Positions 35,896 to 43,940 of a stretch of 49,058 nt of DNA are shown one piece after another; positions within the stretch are counted from its first letter, which is position 1, and each line of letters starts with the position of its first letter. Origin of the DNA: Bacteroidales bacterium (lineage in GTDB: Bacteria > Bacteroidota > Bacteroidia > Bacteroidales > Tenuifilaceae); assembly GCA_028708425.1 (NCBI GenBank), contig JAQVYY010000026.1, positions 1 through 49,058 of the forward strand. The letters are read 5' to 3'. The notes beneath the pieces are model-generated. The model did no database searches, was not told the DNA's origin, and was given only the letters and a program-made list of their open reading frames with translations. Position numbers and translations under genes: made by a program.

Positions 35896-37614
35896 CTACT
35901 GAACAATAGCTTTAAATGCTTCATTCTGTAGGTAATTACGGAATTCCATATCCTTTAGCGCACGATTTTTAAGACTAGCATCTTTACCAATAGCGGTACG
36001 TAAGTTATTTAGAACCATTTGCTCATCACCAATACGAGCACCTACAATAGCTAAACCATAATACGCTTTTGCCTCGTCAACCTTTTGGAAAGTATTCTTA
36101 GCGGCATCATTTTTATTGGTTAATAGCATGGCCAAGCCTTGGTTGAATGAATCGGTACCAGCTAGGTACTCAACAGCTGCTGGGTACTGATTCTTAACAA
36201 TTGCAATGCCACCTAGATTGTACTTAACCTCAGGACCAGCATTACTAGCTTCTACAAATAAAGATTGAGCTTTGTCAATATCACCTTCGTGCATTGCGAT
36301 ACATCCTAAGTTGTTCTTTACTGCGGCGTTGTTAGGATCAATACTGCTAGCAGCATTAAATGCCTTTTTAGCCTCAGCTAAATTATCATTGTTTAGATTA
36401 ATATACCCTTTGTTATTATATGCGCGCATATCTTTATGTACATCAGCAGCCTTAGTATATATTGAAAGCTTTGTATCGTTATCTTCGCAAATAGAAGCAG
36501 CATATAGCATTTCCTCTACATTCAGATCGTCAATGTCATTATTCTCAACCATTTCAAGAAGCTCGTCATCAGAATAACCAATAAGCTCTACATTGGCAAC
36601 CATTTTTGAGCGGCGAAGTTCGGGTAAAATCTTCTCTTGTAAAACAAGAAAAACTTTACTCATATTCCTAATTTCTTTCTCCCGTACATCGGGATCGGAG
36701 TGCATTGAAAGAACACGTAGAATTAGTTCCTTGTCCTGAATATCAGATTCTTGAACGAGTTTTTGGAAACCAGCCCAGTCTTCCGCAGTGGTTTCAACAG
36801 AAACAAAGTCTTCAGACTCTTTCTCAATTTTCGACTTTTTAAATACACCGCTCAACCAGTTCTCGGCACTCTTACCGCGAGCTTTAGAAAGTTGTTCGTT
36901 AAAAGACTGTGGTCCCTCAGGGGAAGCGTACGCCGAAATTTCAACGCCTTTAAACTCTTGCCTTTCGTCTTCTGCTGTTTCGCCAATAAAATCTTGTAGG
37001 GTTTTAATATCGTCTTTTGTGAGCTCTGAACGACGAACATTTGAACGATTTACAACGTAGTTAATTTGGGCTTCTTGATTCTTAGGTATAATGCGCTGGA
37101 ACTTATCTTTAAGCATAATTGCCTTTGGAGTAAGGTCAACTAGTTTTGAGGTTGCAATTACGCCAACACCTATCTTATGAGGCTCATCAAATGGAATTTC
37201 TTTCTCCTTGTGTATAATAACAAAACGTAGCTCAAGATCAGATTTCAGCATCTGATCCTTATACTCAAACTCTATATCGTGATTAACCGAACCACCAGCA
37301 TCGTATGAAATAACCTGATGATTGTCCTGAACATCCTCACCTTGCAACATTTTTGGTTCAAGCTCAAGTTCTCCACCTTCGTAAACCAAAACGGGGGTTA
37401 CTTTAAGCAAAGCTTTCTTATTGAAATACTTGGCAGGGAAAGTTGCACTGATAGTACCTTTCACCATATCACCATGAACTTCAAGAGGATTCGGAGTAAG
37501 CTTTAGATCTGTACCTTCTGCTAACTCTTTCATTTTGTCGGCACCTCCACAACCACTAAGCACAAGGGCTGCTAGGGTCAATAATGCCAATAGGTTAAAT
37601 TTAATTTTCTTCAT
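35896..37614 (-). CDS. TPR lipoprotein with OmpA-like segment
   Basis: 572 residues. The signal peptide ends in a lipobox, LSGC, with the lipidated Cys at 21. Residues 30-190 are beta-rich and resemble a Bacteroidota outer-membrane assembly or adhesin-related module. Around 225-265, EISAYASPEGPQSFNEQLSK followed by ARGKSAENWL looks like the peptidoglycan-binding core of OmpA-like domains. Tetratricopeptide repeats fill about 380-540 (YNNKGYINLNNDNLAEAKKA, VKNNLGCIAMHEGDIDKAQS). A periplasm-facing outer-membrane lipoprotein with a scaffold role is inferred. Codon use suggests good expression; a TAnnTTTG motif (TAAATTTG, minus strand) lies at 37663-37670. Confidence 0.82.
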   Translation of the reverse strand: MKKIKFNLLALLTLAALVLSGCGGADKMKELAEGTDLKLTPNPLEVHGDMVKGTISATFPAKYFNKKALLKVTPVLVYEGGELELEPKMLQGEDVQDNHQVISYDAGGSVNHDIEFEYKDQMLKSDLELRFVIIHKEKEIPFDEPHKIGVGVIATSKLVDLTPKAIMLKDKFQRIIPKNQEAQINYVVNRSNVRRSELTKDDIKTLQDFIGETAEDERQEFKGVEISAYASPEGPQSFNEQLSKARGKSAENWLSGVFKKSKIEKESEDFVSVETTAEDWAGFQKLVQESDIQDKELILRVLSMHSDPDVREKEIRNMSKVFLVLQEKILPELRRSKMVANVELIGYSDDELLEMVENNDIDDLNVEEMLYAASICEDNDTKLSIYTKAADVHKDMRAYNNKGYINLNNDNLAEAKKAFNAASSIDPNNAAVKNNLGCIAMHEGDIDKAQSLFVEASNAGPEVKYNLGGIAIVKNQYPAAVEYLAGTDSFNQGLAMLLTNKNDAAKNTFQKVDEAKAYYGLAIVGARIGDEQMVLNNLRTAIGKDASLKNRALKDMEFRNYLQNEAFKAIVQ

Positions 37615-37662
37615 AAGTATTACTGTTTAGTTTAGTTTTCTTTCAAATTGGTCAACAATTCA

Positions 37663-37670
37663 CAAATTTA
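37663..37670 (-). promoter_or_regulatory. Putative promoter -7 motif for the TPR lipoprotein
   Basis: TAAATTTG on the minus strand, 48 bp before the start. No -33 TTTG at standard spacing. Confidence 0.38.
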
Positions 37671-37720
37671 ACACTTCTCATCAAAATAGAAAAAAAAAGG
37701 GGAGAAAAAAAAATTAAAAG

Positions 37721-38350
37721 TTAAAAAGAAACCCTTTGTACCCCTTTTTTATGCGTTTCGTCAAAAATTACAGCTTTAATTTTTAAAAAATCATCGCGAT
37801 TTAACACAAAATCAATGTTGCTGGTATCAATAATCAAAAATTTAGAGTTGGGATGTTGCCTAAAGAACTGAAAATACCCTTTTTGAATACTATTTAAGTA
37901 CTCTAAGGTAATTGATTGTTCATAATCTCGTCCCCGTTTCTTAATATTATCCAAAAGCCTTTGAGGGGGCAAATGTAAATATACATACAAATCGGGAAAT
38001 GGTACGGAACTATAAATAATTTCAAATATTTGTCTGTAAAGTTTGTACTCATCACTTGTGAGAGTGGTGCCTGCAAAAATTAGCGATTTCATGAAATAGT
38101 AATCGGCTATTAACAACGAATTAAAAAGAGTACCGGTACGCAGCTCGTTATTAAGCTGCTTATATCTTTCCGCCAAAAACGACAATTCGAGAGGGAAGCT
38201 ATAGCGTTGAGGATTACTATAGAACTTGGGTAAAAACGGGTTCTCCGAAAATTGCTCAAGTACCACCTTAGCGTCTAAATCGCCTGCCAGCATTTTGGCA
38301 AGGGTGGTTTTACCCGCTCCAATATTTCCTTCAATTACTATATACCGCAT
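37721..38350 (-). CDS. Deoxynucleoside kinase
   Basis: 209 residues of the dNK/dCK-dGK family. P-loop GNIGAGKTT (8-16). Other conserved positions: LEQFSENPFLPKFY near 35-48, FLAERYKQL, and the DRS-like/arginine region IKKRGRDYEQ near 137-146. It phosphorylates deoxynucleosides for salvage. Base preference cannot be read reliably; the length and motifs resemble bacterial deoxyadenosine/deoxyguanosine kinases. No partner gene in the same transcript. Confidence 0.9.
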   Translation of the reverse strand: MRYIVIEGNIGAGKTTLAKMLAGDLDAKVVLEQFSENPFLPKFYSNPQRYSFPLELSFLAERYKQLNNELRTGTLFNSLLIADYYFMKSLIFAGTTLTSDEYKLYRQIFEIIYSSVPFPDLYVYLHLPPQRLLDNIKKRGRDYEQSITLEYLNSIQKGYFQFFRQHPNSKFLIIDTSNIDFVLNRDDFLKIKAVIFDETHKKGVQRVSF

Positions 38351-38360
38351 AACCTATGCT

Positions 38361-38387
38361 AAAAAAAAGAGTTGGAACCTCCAACTC
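38361..38387 (-). terminator. Rho-independent terminator after the prolyl oligopeptidase gene
   Basis: On the minus strand an 8-bp stem, GAGTTGGA (38369-38376) with TCCAACTC (38380-38387), followed by eight T residues (38361-38368 on +). Confidence 0.82.
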
Positions 38388-38412
38388 CTAAATTTTCATG
38401 CATTTCAACTAA

Positions 38413-40527
38413 TTAGTACGCAACTGTTTCATCCATAGTATATAGAATAAACGAGTAGATATCGGCTGTTTCTTGTATAACAAGTGATGTTGGCATACCA
38501 GCACCATGGCCTGCACGCGTCTGAATTCTGATTAACTTTGGATTTGCCCCACATTTCTGCTTCTCTTGAACGGTTGCTATATATTTAAACGAGTGCGCCG
38601 GAACAACCCTGTCGTCATGATCGGCAGTTGTTACAAGCATTGCAGGGTAGCGTCCTTTGCTCGTTACGTTATGTAAGGGTGAATAGTTGAAAAGATTTTT
38701 AAAATGAATGGAATCCTCGCTCGATCCGTAATCATTTACCCAAGCCCATCCGATGGTAAACTTATGGAATCGAAGCATATCCATCACACCAACCTGAGGA
38801 ATGGCTACCTGAAACAGATCGGGGCGTTGATTTACCACTGCGCCAACAAGCAATCCACCGTTTGATGCGCCCTGAATGGCAAGTTTCTTATTTGAAGTAT
38901 AGCCCTGCTCAATTAGATGCTCGGCACCAGCAATAAAATCATCGAAAACATTTTGCTTGTTTAGCTTTGTTCCTGAACGGTACCAGTTCTCGCCATATTC
39001 TCCGCCACCTCTAATATTAGCTATTGCGTATACGCCTCCATTTTCTAGCCATACCAGTCTGGAAACGCTAAACCTTGGTTTTACCATCGCATTAAAACCA
39101 CCGTAACCGTATAGAAGCGTGGGATTATTACCATCTAGCTCAATTCCCTTTTTGTGAACTATAAACATAGGTATATCGGTTCCGTCTTCGCTTTTATAAA
39201 AAACCTGCTTGCTTTCATAATCACCAAAATTGAAATCAATTTCGGGTGCAAAAAACTCTTCAGACAAGTATGTGTCGGCATTAAAACTATACACAACAGG
39301 AGGTACTGTAAACGACGAGAACGAATAAAATACCTGATTACTTTTTAGCTGAGCACTAATACCCGAAACGGTTCCCAAGGTAGGTAGTTCTAACTCATGA
39401 AGCATAGTACCATCAATATCGTAAACCTCCACCTTGCTCTTAACATCCTCTATATATGATGCAATAATTTTACCCCCTGCCAACACACAGTTTTCTAGCA
39501 CATCCTTTTTCTCGGGAATTACATCGCGCCAGTTGCCCACATCGAGGCTATTTATATTAATCTTTATCAGCTTATACTTTGGCGATTTGTAGTTAGTTAG
39601 CACGTATAAATGGTTGTCAACATGGTCTAAAACGTGGTAACTATAATCGAAGCTAGTAGTAAGCTGCACAAAGCTGTGCTCTTTTGTTAGATTTTTTATG
39701 TAAATCGAATTCCCATGGGTTGATTCTGACTCGGAAATGATAAGGAATTTTTCATCGGAGGTAACCTGCGCGGAGTAACTACGCTGAGGAAACTCTTTAT
39801 TGCTAAAAATCAGCTTATCCTGAGATTGTGGAGTACCAACTTTATGGTAATATACCTTATGAAACTGGTTTGAACTACTTAGCTCGCCACCCTTTTGAGG
39901 TTCATCGTAACGGCTGTAGAAAAACCCATCTTTATGCCATTGAATTCCCGAAAACTTAACCCACTTAACCTCATCGGACAGATCTTTACCTGTTTTAATA
40001 TTTCGAACCTTTATGGTTTGCCAATCTGAACCGCCTTCGGACACAGCGTAGCCAATATATTTGGCATCACGCGAAATGCCAATTGCGCTTAATGCCACTG
40101 TGCCATCATCCGAAAAGGTGTTAGGGTCAATAAGCACTCGTGGTTCATCGTCAAACGAATCCTGAATGTAAAGCACTGCTTGATTCTGGAGCCCCTCACG
40201 TTTAAATGTGAAGATTTTCCCTGCTTTCATAAATGGGGTTGAAACTGTGGTATAGTTCCAAATTTCGCTTAGGCGATTTTTTAAAGCATCGCGAAAAGGT
40301 ATTTGGTTAAGATAGTTAAATGTAACCTCATTTTGGGCATTTACCCAGCTAGCTACATCTTCAGATTGGTCATCCTCAAGCCAACGATATGGATCGGGAA
40401 CATCGGTACCAAAGTAATTATCAACCACATCGCCCTTTTGGGTTTTAGGGTATTCAACTTTGCTTCTATTACAAGAAGTTCCAAGAATAAAAATGCTTGA
40501 AATAAAAATAATAATTATTTTTTTCAT
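38413..40527 (-). CDS. Prolyl oligopeptidase (S9A) lipoprotein
   Basis: 704 residues from the chosen start at 40527 (MKKIIIIFISSIFILGTSC), which gives a signal peptide with lipobox GTSC; the frame is open for 16 more codons that do not look like protein. An N-terminal seven-bladed propeller (about 75-410) caps a C-terminal alpha/beta-hydrolase. Catalytic Ser555 is in GASNGG; Asp (ADHDDRVVP) and His (RAGHGAG) follow at about 640 and 675. It cleaves short proline-containing peptides, here on the periplasmic face or surface because of the lipid anchor. Confidence 0.93.
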   Translation of the reverse strand: MKKIIIIFISSIFILGTSCNRSKVEYPKTQKGDVVDNYFGTDVPDPYRWLEDDQSEDVASWVNAQNEVTFNYLNQIPFRDALKNRLSEIWNYTTVSTPFMKAGKIFTFKREGLQNQAVLYIQDSFDDEPRVLIDPNTFSDDGTVALSAIGISRDAKYIGYAVSEGGSDWQTIKVRNIKTGKDLSDEVKWVKFSGIQWHKDGFFYSRYDEPQKGGELSSSNQFHKVYYHKVGTPQSQDKLIFSNKEFPQRSYSAQVTSDEKFLIISESESTHGNSIYIKNLTKEHSFVQLTTSFDYSYHVLDHVDNHLYVLTNYKSPKYKLIKININSLDVGNWRDVIPEKKDVLENCVLAGGKIIASYIEDVKSKVEVYDIDGTMLHELELPTLGTVSGISAQLKSNQVFYSFSSFTVPPVVYSFNADTYLSEEFFAPEIDFNFGDYESKQVFYKSEDGTDIPMFIVHKKGIELDGNNPTLLYGYGGFNAMVKPRFSVSRLVWLENGGVYAIANIRGGGEYGENWYRSGTKLNKQNVFDDFIAGAEHLIEQGYTSNKKLAIQGASNGGLLVGAVVNQRPDLFQVAIPQVGVMDMLRFHKFTIGWAWVNDYGSSEDSIHFKNLFNYSPLHNVTSKGRYPAMLVTTADHDDRVVPAHSFKYIATVQEKQKCGANPKLIRIQTRAGHGAGMPTSLVIQETADIYSFILYTMDETVAY

Positions 40528-40564
40528 AATCAGAAATATTTCTGAGGTTAAATTTGAGGTTATA

Positions 40565-40596
40565 CAAAAATACACAAATGTTTACATAATCTGCAA
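40565..40596 (-). promoter_or_regulatory. Putative promoter of the prolyl oligopeptidase gene
   Basis: TATTTTTG (40565-40572, minus strand) with TTG (40594-40596) 21 bp upstream. The chosen start codon is 37 bp downstream, which supports that start. Confidence 0.45.
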
Positions 40597-40721
40597 TGCA
40601 AAAGTAGTGTTTTTTATTTCAAGTAGCTATAAATGCGTATTTTTAGGTTATCCGGTGCAAAGAACTAATTCAAAACGCTTACATATCAAGACTCTGTAAA
40701 AACTGTAAAAAGAGAATATGC

Positions 40722-40760
40722 AAAAATAAAAAAGCATCACCTTATGCTTAGGGTGATGCT
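40722..40760 (-). terminator. Rho-independent terminator after pnp
   Basis: AGCATCACC (40733-40741) and GGTGATGCT (40752-40760) form a 9-bp stem. On the minus strand it is followed by a T-rich run (A-rich 40722-40733 on +). A TTAACCC element lies between it and the pnp stop codon, so the element is transcribed as part of the pnp 3' UTR. Confidence 0.85.
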
Positions 40761-40762
40761 CC

Positions 40763-40912
40763 TTAACCCCAATTATTCATTCGAATAATTGTTGTCTCCG
40801 ACAGCGACTAGGTCTCACAACCAATTTTGTTGCCCAAAATTGGGTTCAACTAGGGCGGGGGTAACCCGCATTTGCATTCATCTTTAACAAATTTGATGAA
40901 TAATGCGGGTTA
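40763..40912 (+). repeat. TTAACCC element, full copy
   Basis: A 150-bp near-consensus copy between pnp and its terminator. It has TCTCCGACAGCGACTAGGTC, the perfect central stem CCAATTTT/AAAATTGG and the complete right arm. Confidence 0.95.
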
Positions 40913-40940
40913 ATATTAAACGTGCTCATAGAGCAATTTA

Positions 40941-43067
40941 CTACCTTCTATTTTCGGGCTTGGGTAAAAGAGCCTTACGAGAAAGTTTAAGCTTACCTGT
41001 CTTCCTATCTACCTCAATAAGTTTAACCTCAACCATATCGCCCTCTTTAAGGACATCTTCAACCTTTTCAATTCGTTTCCAATCTATTTCGGAAATATGT
41101 AACAACCCATCTTTACCTGGAACAATCTCGATAAATGCTCCAAAGGGAAGAATTGACTTTACCCTTCCGGTGTAAATTTCTCCCTCTTCGGGTGAAACGG
41201 CTATGCTTTTAATCCACTTAACAGCGGCATTGCGTGCCTCAACATTATCGGCAAATACGGTAACAGTACCCTGATTATCTACCTCTTCAATATTAATTGT
41301 GGCACCGGTTGTACGTTGAATTTCCTGAATAATTTTTCCGCCAGGACCAATAACAGTACCAATCATATCGCGAGCTATGCTAAATTTCTCGATTCTAGGT
41401 GCATGAGCTTTAAGGTCGTCATTAGGTTCGGCAATAACAGCCGTCATCTTGTCTAGGATGTGCATTCTGCCCTCGCGAGCCTGATTTAGAGCTTGGAATA
41501 GTACTTCGTATGGCAATCCATCAACCTTAATATCCATTTGGGTTGCCGTGATACCATCCTTAGTTCCGGTAACCTTAAAGTCCATATCGCCCAAATGGTC
41601 CTCATCGCCCAATATGTCGGAAAGAATTGCGAAACGCGCTCCCTTGGGTTCTGAAATAAGGCCCATGGCAATACCCGAAACTGGTTTTTGTAGCTTTATT
41701 CCTGCATCCATAAGCGCAAGGGTACCTGCACAAACGGTTGCCATTGATGATGAACCGTTTGACTCAAGAATATCGCTAACCACACGGATGGTATATGGAT
41801 TATCCTCGCCGGTTGGCATCATTTTTTTAAGGGCACGATGAGCTAAATTCCCGTGTCCAATCTCTCTACGGCTTACGCCTCTATAAGGTCTTGCATCGCC
41901 AGTTGAGAATGGAGGAAAGTTATAATGAAGTAAAAATTTATCCGTTCCCTGGTGCAAAACCTCATCAACAATTTTCTCGTCGAGCTTGGTTCCCAATGTG
42001 ATGGTGGTTAACGACTGGGTTTCACCACGTGTAAATAGGGCCGATCCGTGAGCCGAGGGTAAAAAGTCAACCTCACATTCAATTGGTCTTATCTCATCAG
42101 TTTTACGGCCATCGAGGCGAATTCTCTCGTCAAGAATCATATTGCGCATTGCAAATTTTTCTACATCGTGATAATAGCGCGATACCATAGAGGCTTTCTC
42201 CTCGCGTTCATCTTCGGGTAGGGTTTCTAAAAATTCCTCCTTGATGGCAGCAAAAGCTTCGCCACGTTCATGCTTCGATAGCGTTGATTTAGCCACCTGA
42301 TATACCTTGTCGTAACAAAACTCTTTAACCTTGTCGCGCAGCTCCTCGTCGTTCTTTTCGTGGCAATACTCACGCTTAACAACGCCGAGCTCTTTGGCAA
42401 GGTCCATTTGAACCTGACAATGCTTCTTAATCTCTTCGTGAGCATATTTAATTGCCTCAAGCATTTCGGCTTCCGAGATTTCATCCATCTCGCCCTCAAC
42501 CATCAAAATATTATCGTAGGTTGCCCCTACCATCATATCGATATCGGCCTCTTCGATTTGTGAGAAGGTTGGGTTGATAACAAATTTGCCATCAATACGC
42601 ACAACACGAACCTCAGAAATTGGCCCGTTGAACGGCACGTCGGATATGGCTAAAGCTGCCGATGCAGCTAGGCCTGCCAAGGCATCGGGAGGAGTATCCT
42701 TATCGGCTGAAATTAAATTAATGGTTACAAAAGTATCCGCATGAAAATCGCTTGGAAACAGTGGACGAAGTGCCCTATCGACTAAACGGGCAACAAGCAC
42801 TTCATAATCGGTTGGACGCGCTTCCCTTTTAAGGAATCCTCCCGGGAATCGGCCACCAGCAGCAAATTTCTCCTTATAATCAACGCTAAGGGGCATGAAG
42901 TCAACATCATCTCTAGCTTCTTTTGCGCTTACAACATTTGCAAGCATCATGGTACGACCCATGCGGATAACAACAGATCCGTCGGCCTGGCGGGCTAGCT
43001 TACCAGTTTCAATTGTGATGGACCTTCCATCACCTAAATCGATCGATTTCGTTACAACATTAAACAT
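40941..43067 (-). CDS. pnp: Polyribonucleotide nucleotidyltransferase (PNPase)
   Basis: 708 residues, standard. Two RNase PH-like domains (about 1-230 and 310-545), an all-helical linker, a KH domain (about 555-615; [20 protein letters not shown]) and an S1 domain (about 620-690; [20 protein letters not shown]). It degrades RNA 3'-5' using phosphate. FTRGETQSL in the second core is conserved. The gene follows rpsO, the order found across bacteria. A hairpin in its leader may allow autoregulation. Confidence 0.97.
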   Translation of the reverse strand: MFNVVTKSIDLGDGRSITIETGKLARQADGSVVIRMGRTMMLANVVSAKEARDDVDFMPLSVDYKEKFAAGGRFPGGFLKREARPTDYEVLVARLVDRALRPLFPSDFHADTFVTINLISADKDTPPDALAGLAASAALAISDVPFNGPISEVRVVRIDGKFVINPTFSQIEEADIDMMVGATYDNILMVEGEMDEISEAEMLEAIKYAHEEIKKHCQVQMDLAKELGVVKREYCHEKNDEELRDKVKEFCYDKVYQVAKSTLSKHERGEAFAAIKEEFLETLPEDEREEKASMVSRYYHDVEKFAMRNMILDERIRLDGRKTDEIRPIECEVDFLPSAHGSALFTRGETQSLTTITLGTKLDEKIVDEVLHQGTDKFLLHYNFPPFSTGDARPYRGVSRREIGHGNLAHRALKKMMPTGEDNPYTIRVVSDILESNGSSSMATVCAGTLALMDAGIKLQKPVSGIAMGLISEPKGARFAILSDILGDEDHLGDMDFKVTGTKDGITATQMDIKVDGLPYEVLFQALNQAREGRMHILDKMTAVIAEPNDDLKAHAPRIEKFSIARDMIGTVIGPGGKIIQEIQRTTGATINIEEVDNQGTVTVFADNVEARNAAVKWIKSIAVSPEEGEIYTGRVKSILPFGAFIEIVPGKDGLLHISEIDWKRIEKVEDVLKEGDMVEVKLIEVDRKTGKLKLSRKALLPKPENRR

Positions 43068-43116
43068 ACAGTATCAATATATTGATAAATAAAAAAATAG
43101 ACATTTTGAGAAACAA

Positions 43117-43150
43117 CAAATCAGAGGAGAAAATGTTACCCTCTGATTTG
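43117..43150 (-). promoter_or_regulatory. Leader hairpin upstream of pnp
   Basis: CAAATCAGAGG (43117-43127) pairs with CCTCTGATTTG (43140-43150), an 11-bp perfect stem with a 12-base loop, 49 bp before the pnp start codon. In E. coli a leader stem processed by RNase III lets PNPase repress itself; a similar role here is inference. A short T-rich tract follows on the minus strand, so attenuation is an alternative. Confidence 0.55.
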
Positions 43151-43176
43151 CAAAAAAAGAGTACAGAATATTCAAA

Positions 43177-43204
43177 AAAAGACAATTGTTAACAATTGTC
43201 TTTT
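43177..43204 (-). terminator. Palindromic terminator between rpsO and pnp
   Basis: A perfect 28-bp palindrome, AAAAGACAATTGTT with AACAATTGTCTTTT, 7 bp after the rpsO stop codon and followed by seven T residues on the minus strand. Confidence 0.75.
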
Positions 43205-43211
43205 CATTATT

Positions 43212-43484
43212 TTACCTCCTAAGATTTAAAGCCTTAATGATTGCACGATATCTTTCAATATCTTTTTCTTTAAGGTAATCTAATAACCTTCTACGCTTAC
43301 CCACCAGCTTTAGTAACGAGCGCTGAGTTACATAATCCTTACGATTTTTCTTCAGATGCTCAGTTAAATGGCTGATACGGTGGGAAAATATCGCGATTTG
43401 ACCCTCTGGAGAGCCAGTATCGGTATTAGACTTTCCGTACTGCTTGAAAACTTCCTGTTTTTGTTCTGCTGTTAAATAATTCAT
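43212..43484 (-). CDS. rpsO: 30S ribosomal protein S15
   Basis: 90 residues. DTGSPEGQIAIFSHRISHLT (22-41) and HLKKNRKDYVTQRSLLKLVG followed by KRRRLLDYLK are the S15 signature. It binds the central domain of 16S rRNA early in 30S assembly and, in other bacteria, regulates its own mRNA. Upstream of pnp, as usual. Confidence 0.98.
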   Translation of the reverse strand: MNYLTAEQKQEVFKQYGKSNTDTGSPEGQIAIFSHRISHLTEHLKKNRKDYVTQRSLLKLVGKRRRLLDYLKEKDIERYRAIIKALNLRR

Positions 43485-43531
43485 AGCTAATCAGTAAATT
43501 AGTGGGTATTTCTGTAGTTTGTTTCAAGCCG

Positions 43532-43539
43532 CAAAGTTA
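43532..43539 (-). promoter_or_regulatory. Putative promoter -7 motif for rpsO
   Basis: TAACTTTG on the minus strand, 47 bp before the start codon, fits TAnnTTTG. Confidence 0.42.
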
Positions 43540-43666
43540 ATAACATTTTTCTAACTAATATTATAATTACAGCATTTTTTTAGTTTAACCATATCGTTTA
43601 ACAGAACATTTACAACAAAAAAATCGGATAAAACAGATCCTAAAACAGCTATAGATTTAACCATAC

Positions 43667-43817
43667 CTAACCCCAGTGATTTATTCAAATAGCCACTATC
43701 TCCGGCAGCGACTAAGTTTCACAACCAATCTAGTTGCCCAAAACAGGGTTCCACATATGTTGGGGTAACCCGCATTTGCATTCATCTTTTACAAAGTTGA
43801 TGAATAATACGGGCTAA
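43667..43817 (+). repeat. TTAACCC element, full but diverged copy
   Basis: Begins CTAACCCCAGTGATTTATTC and ends AATAATACGGGCTAA. Left-arm pairing is largely lost, while the right arm and the CTCCGGCAGCGACTAAG block are kept. It lies between divergent rpsO and mutS2; the rest of that 456-bp gap has only the two promoter motifs. Confidence 0.9.
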
Positions 43818-43868
43818 TATGAATGCCAATACAAAAACAACATACTAACACTTTAGTAAAACTCTTTT

Positions 43869-43876
43869 TATCTTTG
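43869..43876 (+). promoter_or_regulatory. Putative promoter -7 motif for mutS2
   Basis: TATCTTTG fits TAnnTTTG, 64 bp before the start codon. Confidence 0.42.
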
Positions 43877-43940
43877 CAACTTAGTAAAGTGTATTATCCA
43901 CCCAATAGAATTGTAAAATATTTATCAACCAGGTTAGACA

